Notes under the pieces: generated by a model
What the model was told of the DNA's origin: nothing
Seen by the model: the letters and a program-made list of their open reading frames with translations, nothing else
Databases searched by the model: none
Origin: an uncultured Lachnospiraceae bacterium
Lineage (GTDB): Bacteria > Bacillota > Clostridia > Lachnospirales > Lachnospiraceae
Assembly: GCA_902783765.1 (NCBI GenBank)
Contig: CACZSB010000148.1
Coordinates: 1-7,364, forward strand
Direction of reading: 5' to 3'
Length of the DNA stretch: 7,364 nt
In this document: in pieces, positions 1 to 5,357 of the stretch
Layout: each line of letters opens with the position of its first letter
How positions within the stretch are numbered: position 1 is the first letter of the stretch
Translations under genes and position numbers: made by a program

Positions 1-48
1 GTCTAAAGACCGGCATCTTTTTAAGACAGGAACACGATTAACTGCCAC
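1..48 (-). CDS. rpsD: 30S ribosomal protein S4, N-terminal 16 codons only (partial, runs off left edge)
   Basis: The minus strand reads from a GTG at 48-46 and gives MAVNRVPVLKRCRSLD, without a stop, to position 1. This matches the N-terminus of the S4 form typical of clostridia and their relatives (MA-x-x-R-x-PVLKRCRSL). S4 is a primary 16S rRNA-binding protein that nucleates assembly of the 30S body. The GTG start is supported by GGAGGTG at 62-56, leaving a 7-nt spacer, and it lies 15 nt after the rpsK stop. No ATG offers an alternative. Position 12 is a cysteine, as in other members of this subtype. S4 autoregulates its operon in several bacteria, but no control element can be seen in this short piece. 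The identification rests on 16 residues plus gene order and is fairly secure because both agree. Confidence 0.88.
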   Translation of the reverse strand, partial: MAVNRVPVLKRCRSLD

Positions 49-55
49 TTCAGTT

Positions 56-62
56 CACCTCC
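56..62 (-). promoter_or_regulatory. Ribosome-binding site that fixes the GTG start of rpsD
   Basis: GGAGGTG lies just after the rpsK TAA stop (66-64) and 7 nt before the GTG at 48-46. The GTG inside this motif (58-56) runs into a TGA two codons later, so it cannot be the start. This supports the GTG at 48. Confidence 0.75.
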
Positions 63-63
63 A

Positions 64-462
64 TTATACTCTTCTGCGCTTCGGCGGGCGGCATCCGTTG
101 TGCGGTACGGGCGTAACGTCCTGGATGCTTAATACTTCGAGGCCTGAAGCCTGAAGAGCACGAATTGCAGCTTCACGACCCGAACCGGGTCCCTTTACGA
201 AAACGTCGACGTAATGAAGTCCAGGCACCAAAGCGGCTTTCGTAGCGGTTTCCGCTGCCATCTGAGCTGCATAAGGAGTCGATTTCCTTGAACCTCTGAA
301 ACCAAGTCCGCCGGCTGATGCCCACGATAACGCGTTCCCCTGCGTATCCGTCAGGGTTACGATGGTGTTATTGAAGGATGCCTGGATATGGGCCTGGCCA
401 CGTTCAACGTTTTTCTTGACTTTTCTTTTTGTCGCTTTTTTTGCTGACGCTTGCTTAGCCAT
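64..462 (-). CDS. rpsK: 30S ribosomal protein S11
   Basis: The 132-aa product is a full-length S11, a protein of the 30S platform that contacts 16S rRNA near the mRNA exit path. Family hallmarks are visible: a Lys/Arg-rich N-terminus, HIQASFNNTIVTLTD (25-39), ALSWASAGGLGFRGSRKSTPYAAQ (44-67), KGPGSGREAAIRAL (90-103), and the C-terminal VTPVPHNGCRPPKRRRV. N122 in the HNG motif corresponds to the asparagine that is converted to isoaspartate in E. coli S11. The gene lies 57 nt after rpsM and 15 nt before rpsD. Two things are odd. Its ribosome-binding site lacks AGGAGG. Its codon use also differs from the spc genes: serine is TCA four times, TCG three, TCC once and AGC once, and glycine is spread over GGA, GGT and GGC. 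This could reflect a different local history. Confidence 0.98.
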   Translation of the reverse strand: MAKQASAKKATKRKVKKNVERGQAHIQASFNNTIVTLTDTQGNALSWASAGGLGFRGSRKSTPYAAQMAAETATKAALVPGLHYVDVFVKGPGSGREAAIRALQASGLEVLSIQDVTPVPHNGCRPPKRRRV

Positions 463-472
463 TGAAAACTAA

Positions 473-480
473 CCTTCCCT
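473..480 (-). promoter_or_regulatory. Non-canonical ribosome-binding site of rpsK
   Basis: The best Shine-Dalgarno candidate before rpsK is AGGGAAGG, 10 nt before its ATG at 462. Most other genes here have AGGAGG, GGAGGG or TAAGGAG. The preceding 57-nt spacer (463-519) shows no hairpin or promoter that I can support. Confidence 0.5.
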
Positions 481-519
481 TATGGGTTCCTTTCTTAAAA
501 ATGTGCGCGAACAGTCCTA

Positions 520-888
520 TTACTTCTTCTTGTTCGCAACGGTCTTCTTGGGTCCCTTGCGGGTCCGGGCGTTGTTCTTGGTATTCTGACCACGCACCGG
601 CAGGCCCCGTCTGTGACGAATGCCGCGATAGCAGCCGATTTCCTGCAGACGCTTGATATTAAACGCGATTTCCCGGCGAAGGTCGCCCTCCACCACCTGG
701 GTTGCATCGATGACCTTGCTGATACGGGACACTTCATCGTCCGTCAGGTCCTTCACCCGGGTATCAGGATTCACGTCGGCGTCTTTGAGGATTCGGTTGG
801 AGCTGGTCCGGCCGATCCCATAAATATAGGTCAGCGCGATCTCCACTCGCTTTTCTCTCGGCAAGTCAACACCTGAAATACGAGCCAT
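520..888 (-). CDS. rpsM: 30S ribosomal protein S13
   Basis: The 122-aa product is a complete S13, a protein of the 30S head that contacts the P-site tRNA and bridges to the 50S subunit. It begins MARISGVDLPREKRVEIALTY, continues into the helix-two-turn-helix region (YIYGIGRTSSNRIL, 21-34), and carries the arginine-rich GCYRGIRHRRGLPVRGQNTKNNARTRKG tail (85-112), ending in a lysine run suited to rRNA and tRNA contact. The start ATG at 888 is preceded by AGGAGG at 904-899 with a 10-nt spacer. It lies 21 nt after rpmJ. Codon use is closer to the spc genes than that of rpsK. In E. coli the alpha-operon mRNA is controlled by S4 at the rpsM leader. No equivalent pseudoknot is evident in the 21-nt gap here. 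Confidence 0.98.
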   Translation of the reverse strand: MARISGVDLPREKRVEIALTYIYGIGRTSSNRILKDADVNPDTRVKDLTDDEVSRISKVIDATQVVEGDLRREIAFNIKRLQEIGCYRGIRHRRGLPVRGQNTKNNARTRKGPKKTVANKKK

Positions 889-909
889 GTGCTATTTACC
901 TCCTAAATA

Positions 910-1023
910 TTAACCCTGGCGCTGTTTGTGCTTGGGGTTTTCACAAATGATGCGGATGCTGCCCTTGCGCTTGATGACCTTGCATTTCTCGCAGATGGGC
1001 TTTACGGAAGCTCTCACCTTCAT
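910..1023 (-). CDS. rpmJ: 50S ribosomal protein L36 (zinc-binding form)
   Basis: This short gene encodes 37 aa, beginning MKVRASVKPICEKCKVIKRK and ending NPKHKQRQG, which is the full length of L36. L36 is the smallest 50S protein and sits within 23S rRNA. The zinc ribbon is intact: C11, C14, C27 and H32, so this is the metal-binding form and not the zinc-free paralogue. The start at 1023 has AAGGAGA upstream with a 7-nt spacer. A second ATG at 1030 is out of frame. The gene sits between infA and rpmJ's usual partner rpsM, the standard alpha-operon order. It ends with TAA at 912-910, 21 nt before rpsM. Confidence 0.97.
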   Translation of the reverse strand: MKVRASVKPICEKCKVIKRKGSIRIICENPKHKQRQG

Positions 1024-1049
1024 GATTCATTCTCCTTTACTCATGGGCA

Positions 1050-1070
1050 TGCGCCGTCAAAAGAGGCGCA
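1050..1070 (-). other. Small hairpin in the infA-rpmJ spacer
   Basis: TGCGCC (1050-1055) and GGCGCA (1065-1070) form a perfect 6-bp GC-rich stem with a 9-nt loop on either strand. In the minus-strand mRNA it lies just upstream of the rpmJ ribosome-binding site. It has no T-tract after it, so it is not a standard intrinsic terminator. A role in mRNA processing or modulation is possible but unproven. Confidence 0.45.
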
Positions 1071-1105
1071 ACTATAAACATAACACAAATAACGTGTTAC
1101 TGCAA
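1071..1105 (-). promoter_or_regulatory. Weak candidate internal promoter upstream of rpmJ
   Basis: On the minus strand, TTGCAG (1105-1100) is followed after exactly 17 nt by TATGTT (1082-1077), in the most AT-rich stretch of the window. A better -10-like TATAGT (1076-1071) has no good -35 at the right distance. The match to sigma-70 consensus is only 3/6 and 4/6. This is a guess based on composition and spacing: an internal promoter here would drive rpmJ-rpsM-rpsK-rpsD. Confidence 0.22.
1081..1099 (-). other. AT-rich inverted repeat just after infA
   Basis: TAACAC (1081-1086) and GTGTTA (1094-1099) form a perfect 6-bp inverted repeat around a 7-nt loop, starting 11 nt after the infA stop. 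It overlaps the weak promoter candidate. It could be a small protein-binding palindrome or a weak mRNA hairpin. It lacks the GC stem and U-run of a terminator. Confidence 0.4.
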
Positions 1106-1110
1106 GCGAT

Positions 1111-1329
1111 TTATTTGTCCCGCCAGCTGATACGACCCTTTGTCAGATCGTAGGGGGAAAGCTCCACCGTTACTTTATCACCGGGGAGGATGCGGATATA
1201 GTTCATGCGCAGCTTGCCGCTGATATGGGCCAGTACCTCCAGCCCGTTTTCCAGTTCGACGCGAAACATGGCATTAGGCAACTTTTCCAGCACCTTTCCT
1301 TCCATAGCGATAACGTCGGCTTTTGACAT
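1111..1329 (-). CDS. infA: Translation initiation factor IF-1
   Basis: The 72-aa product is exactly the usual IF-1 length. IF-1 is a single S1-like OB-fold that binds the 30S A site during initiation and assists IF-2 and IF-3. Hallmarks are the opening MSKADVIAMEGKVLEKLPNA, FRVELENGLEVLAHISGKLRMNYIRILPGDKV (22-53), with the conserved RMN at 41-43, and the closing SPYDLTKGRISWR. The C-terminal WRDK is slightly unusual, since many members end in YR followed by one or two basic residues. The start has AAGGAGA about 10 nt upstream. The gene follows map after 93 nt that hold a palindromic repeat and precedes rpmJ by 87 nt, the two widest gaps of the window. Confidence 0.98.
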   Translation of the reverse strand: MSKADVIAMEGKVLEKLPNAMFRVELENGLEVLAHISGKLRMNYIRILPGDKVTVELSPYDLTKGRISWRDK

Positions 1330-1353
1330 GTGTAATCATTCTCCTTTTTAGTA

Positions 1354-1434
1354 GTGTCACTCTGAGTGCTGCGAAGAATCCTATGGCTTCCCGCCAGGGA
1401 TGGGATCCTTCGGCCTTTGGCCTCAGGATGACAC
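1354..1434. repeat. 81-bp imperfect palindromic element overlapping the end of map
   Basis: The element is bounded by GTGTCA (1354-1359) and TGACAC (1429-1434). Read outward-in, the left arm contains CTCTGAG and GCGAAGAATCCTA, and the complement of the right arm contains TCCTGAGG and CCGAAGGATCCCA, so the arms pair with a few mismatches and wobbles. The tip is a small hairpin, TGGC (1384-1387) with GCCA (1393-1396) around TTCCC. The cores TCATCCTGAG and GAAGGATCC resemble interspersed palindromes I recognise from many unrelated bacterial genomes, which may spread like REP or MITE sequences. No transposase or clear target duplication is visible. It lacks a trailing T-run on the minus strand, so it is probably not a terminator. 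It also supplies the last three codons and the stop of map. Confidence 0.7.
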
Positions 1435-2202
1435 GGTGCCGGCCAACAGCGTCAATATCTCCGGCTCTCCCTCCGTTACAAGAATGGTATTCTCATAATG
1501 GGCCGAGGGCTTTTTGTCCCGGGTGGTGCAGGTCCAGCCGTCATCGGCAAAATCCACGGCCCAGGTTCCCAGGGCTATCATGGGTTCCACAGCCAGGGTC
1601 ATCCCTGCCTTGAGCCGGATGCCCCGCTTCTGCTGCCGGAAGTTGGGGATGGAGGGATCCTCGTGAAGGGCCCGGCCGATGCCGTGACCTGTCAGATCCC
1701 GGATGATTCCGTAACCGAAGGGCTCAATGTAATCGGCAATGGCATTGGCAATATCATAAAGATAATTCCCGGCCACGGCCTGACTGATCCCCCGGAAAAA
1801 GGATTCTTTGGTTCTTTCCATAAGGGTGACCACCGCCGGATCCCCTTTATCCGGGCCCCCCACAATCAGACTGCGGGCGGCATCGGAATGATAGCCTTTA
1901 TAAATCAGGCCCCCGTCGATGCTCAGGATATCCCCTTCCTTCAGGATCCGTTTTTTGGAGGGGATCCCGTGGACCACCTCTTCATTCACCGAAAGGCAGA
2001 AGGAGGCGGGGAAGCCTTCATAATGCAGAAAATTGGGCACACAGCCCGTCTTTCGAATGAGACTTTCTCCCTTGGCATTCACTTCGTAGGTGCTCATGCC
2101 GGGCTGAACAAAAGCCGTGAGCTCCGCCAGTACCTCCGCCAGGTAGTGCCCGGCAGTACGCATGAGCTGGATTTCCCGTTCAGATTTCAGACTGACAGCC
2201 AT
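1423..2202 (-). CDS. map: Methionine aminopeptidase, type I
   Basis: This cytosolic dimetal enzyme removes the initiator methionine from new proteins when the second residue is small. The 259-aa product begins MAVSLKSEREIQLMRTAGHY. The five metal ligands fit the family: D96 (SIDGG), D107 (YHSDAA), H173 (TGHGIG), E206 (AVEP) and E237 (HYENT), and catalytic H78 lies in VVHGIP. The start at 2202 was chosen because TGGAGGG stands 5 nt upstream and homology begins there; the frame stays open to an ATG at 2247, but that adds 15 unrelated residues inside adk. The gene overlaps the 3' end of adk by 23 bp, which suggests translational coupling. The family core ends near EPEILTLL. The final VSS and the TGA stop fall within the palindromic repeat, so the native C-terminus may have been altered, without harm to the catalytic fold. 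Confidence 0.97.
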   Translation of the reverse strand: MAVSLKSEREIQLMRTAGHYLAEVLAELTAFVQPGMSTYEVNAKGESLIRKTGCVPNFLHYEGFPASFCLSVNEEVVHGIPSKKRILKEGDILSIDGGLIYKGYHSDAARSLIVGGPDKGDPAVVTLMERTKESFFRGISQAVAGNYLYDIANAIADYIEPFGYGIIRDLTGHGIGRALHEDPSIPNFRQQKRGIRLKAGMTLAVEPMIALGTWAVDFADDGWTCTTRDKKPSAHYENTILVTEGEPEILTLLAGTVSS

Positions 2203-2848
2203 TTTCGCCCTCCAAAATCTGGTCCAGCCGCCGGCGAACCTCCTCAATAGAAGCAGCGGAATCCACAGGGATTTCCCGGCCCATTTCCCGATAATAGGCT
2301 ACGATGGGCTCGGTCTGCTCCCGGTAAACCTCCAGGCGCTTCAGCACGGTTTCCGGCTTATCATCCTCCCGCTGAATCACGGCGCTGCCGCAGCGGTCAC
2401 AGATCCCCTCCTTTTTAGGGGGCATGCCGTTCACATTGTAGCTGGCGCCGCAGGAGGGACAAACCCGCCGGCCGCTCATTCGTGCCAGGATCACATCCTG
2501 ACTGATTGTAAAGTGCAGGGCGCAGTCGATGGCCTGACCCTTTTCCCAAAGGGCTTCGGTCAGGGCGTCGGCCTGGCTCAGATTTCGGGGAAACCCGTCT
2601 AAGATAAAGCCTTTTTCGCAATCGGGCCGGGTCAGCCGATCCAGCACCAGATCCACGGTGAGCTCGTCAGGCACCAGCTCCCCCCGGTCCATATAAGCCT
2701 TGGCCTTTTGACCCAGGGGGGTGCCTTCCTTCAGGTTTGCCCGAAAGATATCTCCGGTGGAGATATGGGGCAGGTCATATTTATCGGACAGATACTGGGC
2801 ATGGGTTCCTTTCCCGGCGCCCGGTGCGCCCAATAATACGATCTTCAT
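2180..2848 (-). CDS. adk: Adenylate kinase, zinc-LID type
   Basis: The enzyme catalyses ATP + AMP = 2 ADP in the cytosol and balances adenine nucleotides. The 222-aa protein has the P-loop GAPGAGKGT (7-15), the AMP-binding segment STGDIFR (30-36), the DGFPR motif (84-88), and a long LID of the Gram-positive type with four cysteines, C130, C133, C150 and C153, that should hold a zinc ion. Residue 16 is His where many members have Gln. The length is slightly above the usual 214-217 because the reading frame runs on into map, ending GENGCQSEI. It starts 9 nt after secY, and the stop codon of secY is part of its ribosome-binding site (TAAGGAG). The secY-adk-map order is widely conserved. Confidence 0.98.
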   Translation of the reverse strand: MKIVLLGAPGAGKGTHAQYLSDKYDLPHISTGDIFRANLKEGTPLGQKAKAYMDRGELVPDELTVDLVLDRLTRPDCEKGFILDGFPRNLSQADALTEALWEKGQAIDCALHFTISQDVILARMSGRRVCPSCGASYNVNGMPPKKEGICDRCGSAVIQREDDKPETVLKRLEVYREQTEPIVAYYREMGREIPVDSAASIEEVRRRLDQILEGENGCQSEI

Positions 2849-2857
2849 GCTTGCTCC

Positions 2858-4183
2858 TTAATCGTTTAAAAAGCCCTTGTAGCTGCGGACGGTCATCATG
2901 GATTCCACCTGCTTTAAGGTCTCCAGGATAACGCCAACGATAATGATCAAACTGGTGCCGAAAAAGCAAAGGGAGCTGCCTACACCGAAAATCCCGGTGA
3001 GGATCATGGGGATCACCGCCACAATGGCCAGCCCTGCTACCCCGATGAAGACCATGGAATTTAAGATCTTGTTCATGTAGTCGGAGGTGGGCTTGCCGGG
3101 CCGGATACCCGGAACGAAACCGCCCTGCTTTTTCATGTTGTTGGCCACCTCCGTGGGATTAAAGGTAATGGAGGTGTAGAAATAGGCAAATACCACCAGC
3201 AGGAAGAGGTACAGCAGCAGTCCGATGCTGTAAATCGGCTCCTTGAAGTTGAACCAGTTGCCCTGGGACAGTCCCTTGAGAATGTGGCCGCCGATATTGG
3301 TGGGCTGATTCACATTCACCCCGGCAAAGCTGGCCAGAATGGAGGGCACGGAAAGCAGGGAGCTGGCAAAAATCACAGGGATCACGCCGGCGGTGTTTAC
3401 TTTAATGGGAATGTTGGAGCTCTGACCGCCCACCATGCGGCGGCCCTGGAGCTTCTTGGCATACTGTACCGGAATCCGGCGTTCCCCGTCCTGAAGGTAA
3501 ATAACGAATACCACCAGAGCCAGAATCAGAGCCAGAATCAGCACTGCGCTGATTACCGCCACAGGAATGCTCTTGCCCTGTACAAAGGTATGATACAGGG
3601 TGCGGAAGTCATTAGGCAGGCCGGATATAATATTCACCAGCAGCAGGATAGAAATACCGTTTCCGATGCCCTTTTCCGTGATGCGTTCCCCCAGCCACAT
3701 AAGGGCGGCGGAACCGGCCGTCATCACCAGACCCACCAGCAGCACATTATACCAGGTGTACTTGGTCAGGTAGTTGCTGCCGAAGCCAATGGCCATACCC
3801 ACGGCCTGGACAAAGGCCAGGGCCACCGTCAGGTAACGGGTAATCTTGTTGATGACCTTCTTGCCCTCTTCCCCCTCCTTGGACAGCTCTTCCAGCCGGG
3901 GAATGGCAATGGTCAAAAGCTGCACAATAATGGAGCTGGTGATGTAGGGCGAGATGTTCAGCGCAAAGATGGACATGGTGGAAAAGGAGCTGCCCGTAAT
4001 CACATTGAAGAAGTTGAAAGTAGTATTGTTCATACTTTCAAACCAGCTCTTCACAAAGGCCACATTGATGCCGGGGGTCACAATCTGGTTGCCCAGTCGT
4101 ACCACAATCACCATCAGGAATGTGAACAGGATCCGCTTCCGAACCTCCGCCACCTTAAACGCGTTCAGGATATTTTTAAACAT
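2858..4183 (-). CDS. secY: Protein translocase subunit SecY
   Basis: SecY is the pore-forming subunit of the SecYEG channel, which exports unfolded proteins and inserts membrane proteins. The 441-aa product is of normal length with ten hydrophobic segments, roughly at 17-35, 75-96, 117-137, 148-168, 178-190, 207-230, 265-287, 316-337, 373-396 and 402-422. The signature LGERITEKGIGNGISILL is at 164-181. The cytoplasmic loop FVPGIRPGKPTSDYM (356-370) contains R361, which matches the conserved arginine (R357 in E. coli) needed for SecA-driven transport. The segment around 60-75 is the likely plug. The gene starts 14 nt after rplO behind GGGAGGG, and is followed 9 nt later by adk. Inside segment 6 a 12-bp sequence is duplicated in tandem, encoding a repeated ILAL. 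Confidence 0.98.
   Translation of the reverse strand: MFKNILNAFKVAEVRKRILFTFLMVIVVRLGNQIVTPGINVAFVKSWFESMNNTTFNFFNVITGSSFSTMSIFALNISPYITSSIIVQLLTIAIPRLEELSKEGEEGKKVINKITRYLTVALAFVQAVGMAIGFGSNYLTKYTWYNVLLVGLVMTAGSAALMWLGERITEKGIGNGISILLLVNIISGLPNDFRTLYHTFVQGKSIPVAVISAVLILALILALVVFVIYLQDGERRIPVQYAKKLQGRRMVGGQSSNIPIKVNTAGVIPVIFASSLLSVPSILASFAGVNVNQPTNIGGHILKGLSQGNWFNFKEPIYSIGLLLYLFLLVVFAYFYTSITFNPTEVANNMKKQGGFVPGIRPGKPTSDYMNKILNSMVFIGVAGLAIVAVIPMILTGIFGVGSSLCFFGTSLIIIVGVILETLKQVESMMTVRSYKGFLND
3516..3539 (-). repeat. 12-bp tandem duplication inside secY
   Basis: The plus-strand unit AGAGCCAGAATC occurs twice in perfect tandem (3516-3527 and 3528-3539). Because 12 is a multiple of three, the frame is kept, and the protein shows a repeated Leu/Ile/Ala quartet at about 215-223 (LILALILAL) in transmembrane segment 6. 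It may be a recent slippage duplication or simple use of the same codons for a low-complexity helix. Confidence 0.6.
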
Positions 4184-4197
4184 AGGATCCCTCCCGT

Positions 4198-4638
4198 TTA
4201 ATCCTCGATGCTTCCGCCGGCAGCCTCAATCTTAGCCTTAGCCGATTCACTAAAGAGCAGGCCCTTGAAGCTGAACTTCTTTTTCAGTTCACCGCCGCCC
4301 AGGATTTTCACACCGTCCTGGGGCCGCTTGATCAGACCGGATTCCATAAGGCTTTCCAGGCTGATAACGGCGCCGTCCTCAAAGCGATCTTCCAGGGTCT
4401 GTAAATTCACACCCACATAGTGCTTGGTGTTGATATTGTTGAAGCCCCGCTTGGGCACCCGGCGGGTAATGGGCATCTGACCGCCTTCAAAACCGGGACG
4501 GGGTGCGCCGGAACGGGCCTTCTGACCCTTATGTCCCTTGCCGGCAGTCTTGCCGTTTCCGGAAGCGTGGCCCCGACCGCGGCGGTAATCGCTCTGGGTG
4601 GAACCTTCGGCGGGCTTCAAATTCGATAAATTCATCAT
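4198..4638 (-). CDS. rplO: 50S ribosomal protein L15
   Basis: L15 is a late-assembly 50S protein with a long basic extension that threads into 23S rRNA. From the ATG at 4638 the product is 146 aa, beginning MMNLSNLKPAEGS. Family motifs are the glycine-rich GRGHASGNGKTAGKGHKGQKAR (21-42), GFEGGQMP (49-56), and a C-terminal domain ending KAKIEAAGGSIED. The open frame extends upstream to an ATG at 4680, but this would lie inside rpmD and add non-homologous sequence. The ATG at 4638 overlaps the rpmD stop by one base (TGATG) and has AGGAGG 7 nt upstream. The next codon is also ATG (4635, 10-nt spacer), so a 145-aa form is possible. The overlap implies coupled translation with rpmD. Confidence 0.97.
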   Translation of the reverse strand: MMNLSNLKPAEGSTQSDYRRGRGHASGNGKTAGKGHKGQKARSGAPRPGFEGGQMPITRRVPKRGFNNINTKHYVGVNLQTLEDRFEDGAVISLESLMESGLIKRPQDGVKILGGGELKKKFSFKGLLFSESAKAKIEAAGGSIED

Positions 4639-4823
4639 CACTCTGCCTCCTCGACCTTTACCAGGTGCTTCACGTGCCAAATCATGCCCCGAATGGCTTC
4701 GTTGTCCGTCTTCTCCACGGTCTGATTCAGTTTTCTCAGACCCAGGGCGGCCACCGTTTTTTTATGCTTGGGGATGGCACCGATAGGGGATTTTACCAGG
4801 GTGATTTTCAGCGTCTTAGCCAT
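4638..4823 (-). CDS. rpmD: 50S ribosomal protein L30
   Basis: The 61-aa product matches the bacterial short form of L30, a small alpha-beta protein on the 50S surface near the 5S rRNA region. The visible family pattern is KITLVKSPIGAIPKHKKTVAALGLRKLNQTV (6-36), followed by the C-terminal strand IWHVKHLVKVEE (48-59). The start at 4823 is preceded by AGGAGGGG close upstream, and the gap to rpsE is 13 nt. The stop TGA (4640-4638) shares its A with the rplO start. Presence of L30 between S5 and L15 is the standard spc arrangement. Confidence 0.96.
   Translation of the reverse strand: MAKTLKITLVKSPIGAIPKHKKTVAALGLRKLNQTVEKTDNEAIRGMIWHVKHLVKVEEAE
4646..4651 (-). promoter_or_regulatory. Ribosome-binding site that decides the rplO start
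   Basis: AGGAGG lies within the last codons of rpmD, 7 nt before the ATG at 4638 and 10 nt before the adjacent ATG at 4635. It rules out the upstream ATG at 4680 and slightly favours 4638 over 4635. Confidence 0.75.
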
Positions 4824-4836
4824 GATTCCCCTCCTG

Positions 4837-5346
4837 TCAACCTAAGATTTCCTCTACGGATTTGCCCCGCAGACGGGCAATCTCCTCGGGAGTGTACATG
4901 CTGGTAAGACCGCTAATGGCCGCCAGCACCACATTGTGCTTGTTATTGGAGCCTAAGGACTTGGTACGGATATTCCGGATACCGGCCTTTTCCATCACCG
5001 CACGGGCGGGGCCGCCAGCGATAACACCAGTACCTTCGGGAGCGCGCTTTAACATAACCGTTGCGCTGCCGAACTTGCCCACAAAGTCGTGGGGCACGGA
5101 GCCGTTTTCGTCCCGGGGAATCTCCACCAGATGACGGGTGGCCGCTTCTTTGGCCTTGCGGATGGCTTCCGGCACTTCCTTGGCTTTGCCGGTGCCGGCG
5201 CCCACATGGCCGTTGCCGTCGCCCACCACCACCAGAGCGGAAAAGCGGGAATTCCGGCCGCCCTTAACGGTCTTGGAAACACGACGGAGCTCAACCAGGG
5301 TATCCGTTAATTCCAGGGAATTGGGATTGATATTCGTTCTCTTCAT
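4837..5346 (-). CDS. rpsE: 30S ribosomal protein S5
   Basis: S5 supports decoding accuracy and sits at the mRNA entry side of the 30S subunit. The 169-aa product has the N-terminal double-stranded RNA-binding-like domain with KGGR at 28-31, the loop known as the site of spectinomycin-resistance mutations in other species and here apparently wild type. It is followed by VVGDGNGHVGAGTGKAKEVP (40-59), EGTGVIAGGPARAV (104-117) and KSLGSNN (129-135). The start at 5346 is preceded by a TAAGGAGG that includes the rplR stop, with an 11-nt intergenic gap. Serine codons are TCC eight times and AGC three times, never TCA or TCG, which makes a useful contrast with rpsK. Confidence 0.98.
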   Translation of the reverse strand: MKRTNINPNSLELTDTLVELRRVSKTVKGGRNSRFSALVVVGDGNGHVGAGTGKAKEVPEAIRKAKEAATRHLVEIPRDENGSVPHDFVGKFGSATVMLKRAPEGTGVIAGGPARAVMEKAGIRNIRTKSLGSNNKHNVVLAAISGLTSMYTPEEIARLRGKSVEEILG

Positions 5347-5357
5347 CTCGCGCCTCC

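Noticed and set aside
1..25. AAAGA-CCGGCA-TCTTT palindrome at the left edge as a terminator after rpsK
   Set aside because: It lies within the rpsD coding start, the stem is only 5 AT-rich base pairs, and no T-run follows on the minus strand.
1027..1050. Seven-codon leader ORF (MPMSKGE) before rpmJ
   Set aside because: It lacks a ribosome-binding site, it is very short, and it uses the rpmJ Shine-Dalgarno as codons. It is most likely chance.
1354..1434. Rho-independent terminator for the map transcript
   Set aside because: The stem is followed on the minus strand by CTACTAAAAAGG, not a run of T, and infA belongs to the same conserved operon. A repeat explains it better.
1498..2250. 250-codon open frame on the plus strand over map
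   Set aside because: It is a shadow of the map coding sequence. It has no family resemblance and no operon partner on that strand.
3284..4201. 305-codon open frame on the plus strand
   Set aside because: It is exactly antisense to secY, its translation is rich in His/Gln/Gly with no recognisable domain, and secY on the other strand is beyond doubt.
4639..4680. N-terminal extension of rplO (MAREAPGKGRGGRV)
   Set aside because: It would overlap rpmD by 43 bp, has no ribosome-binding site of its own, and is not part of known L15 proteins. The AGGAGG at 4651-4646 points to the start at 4638.
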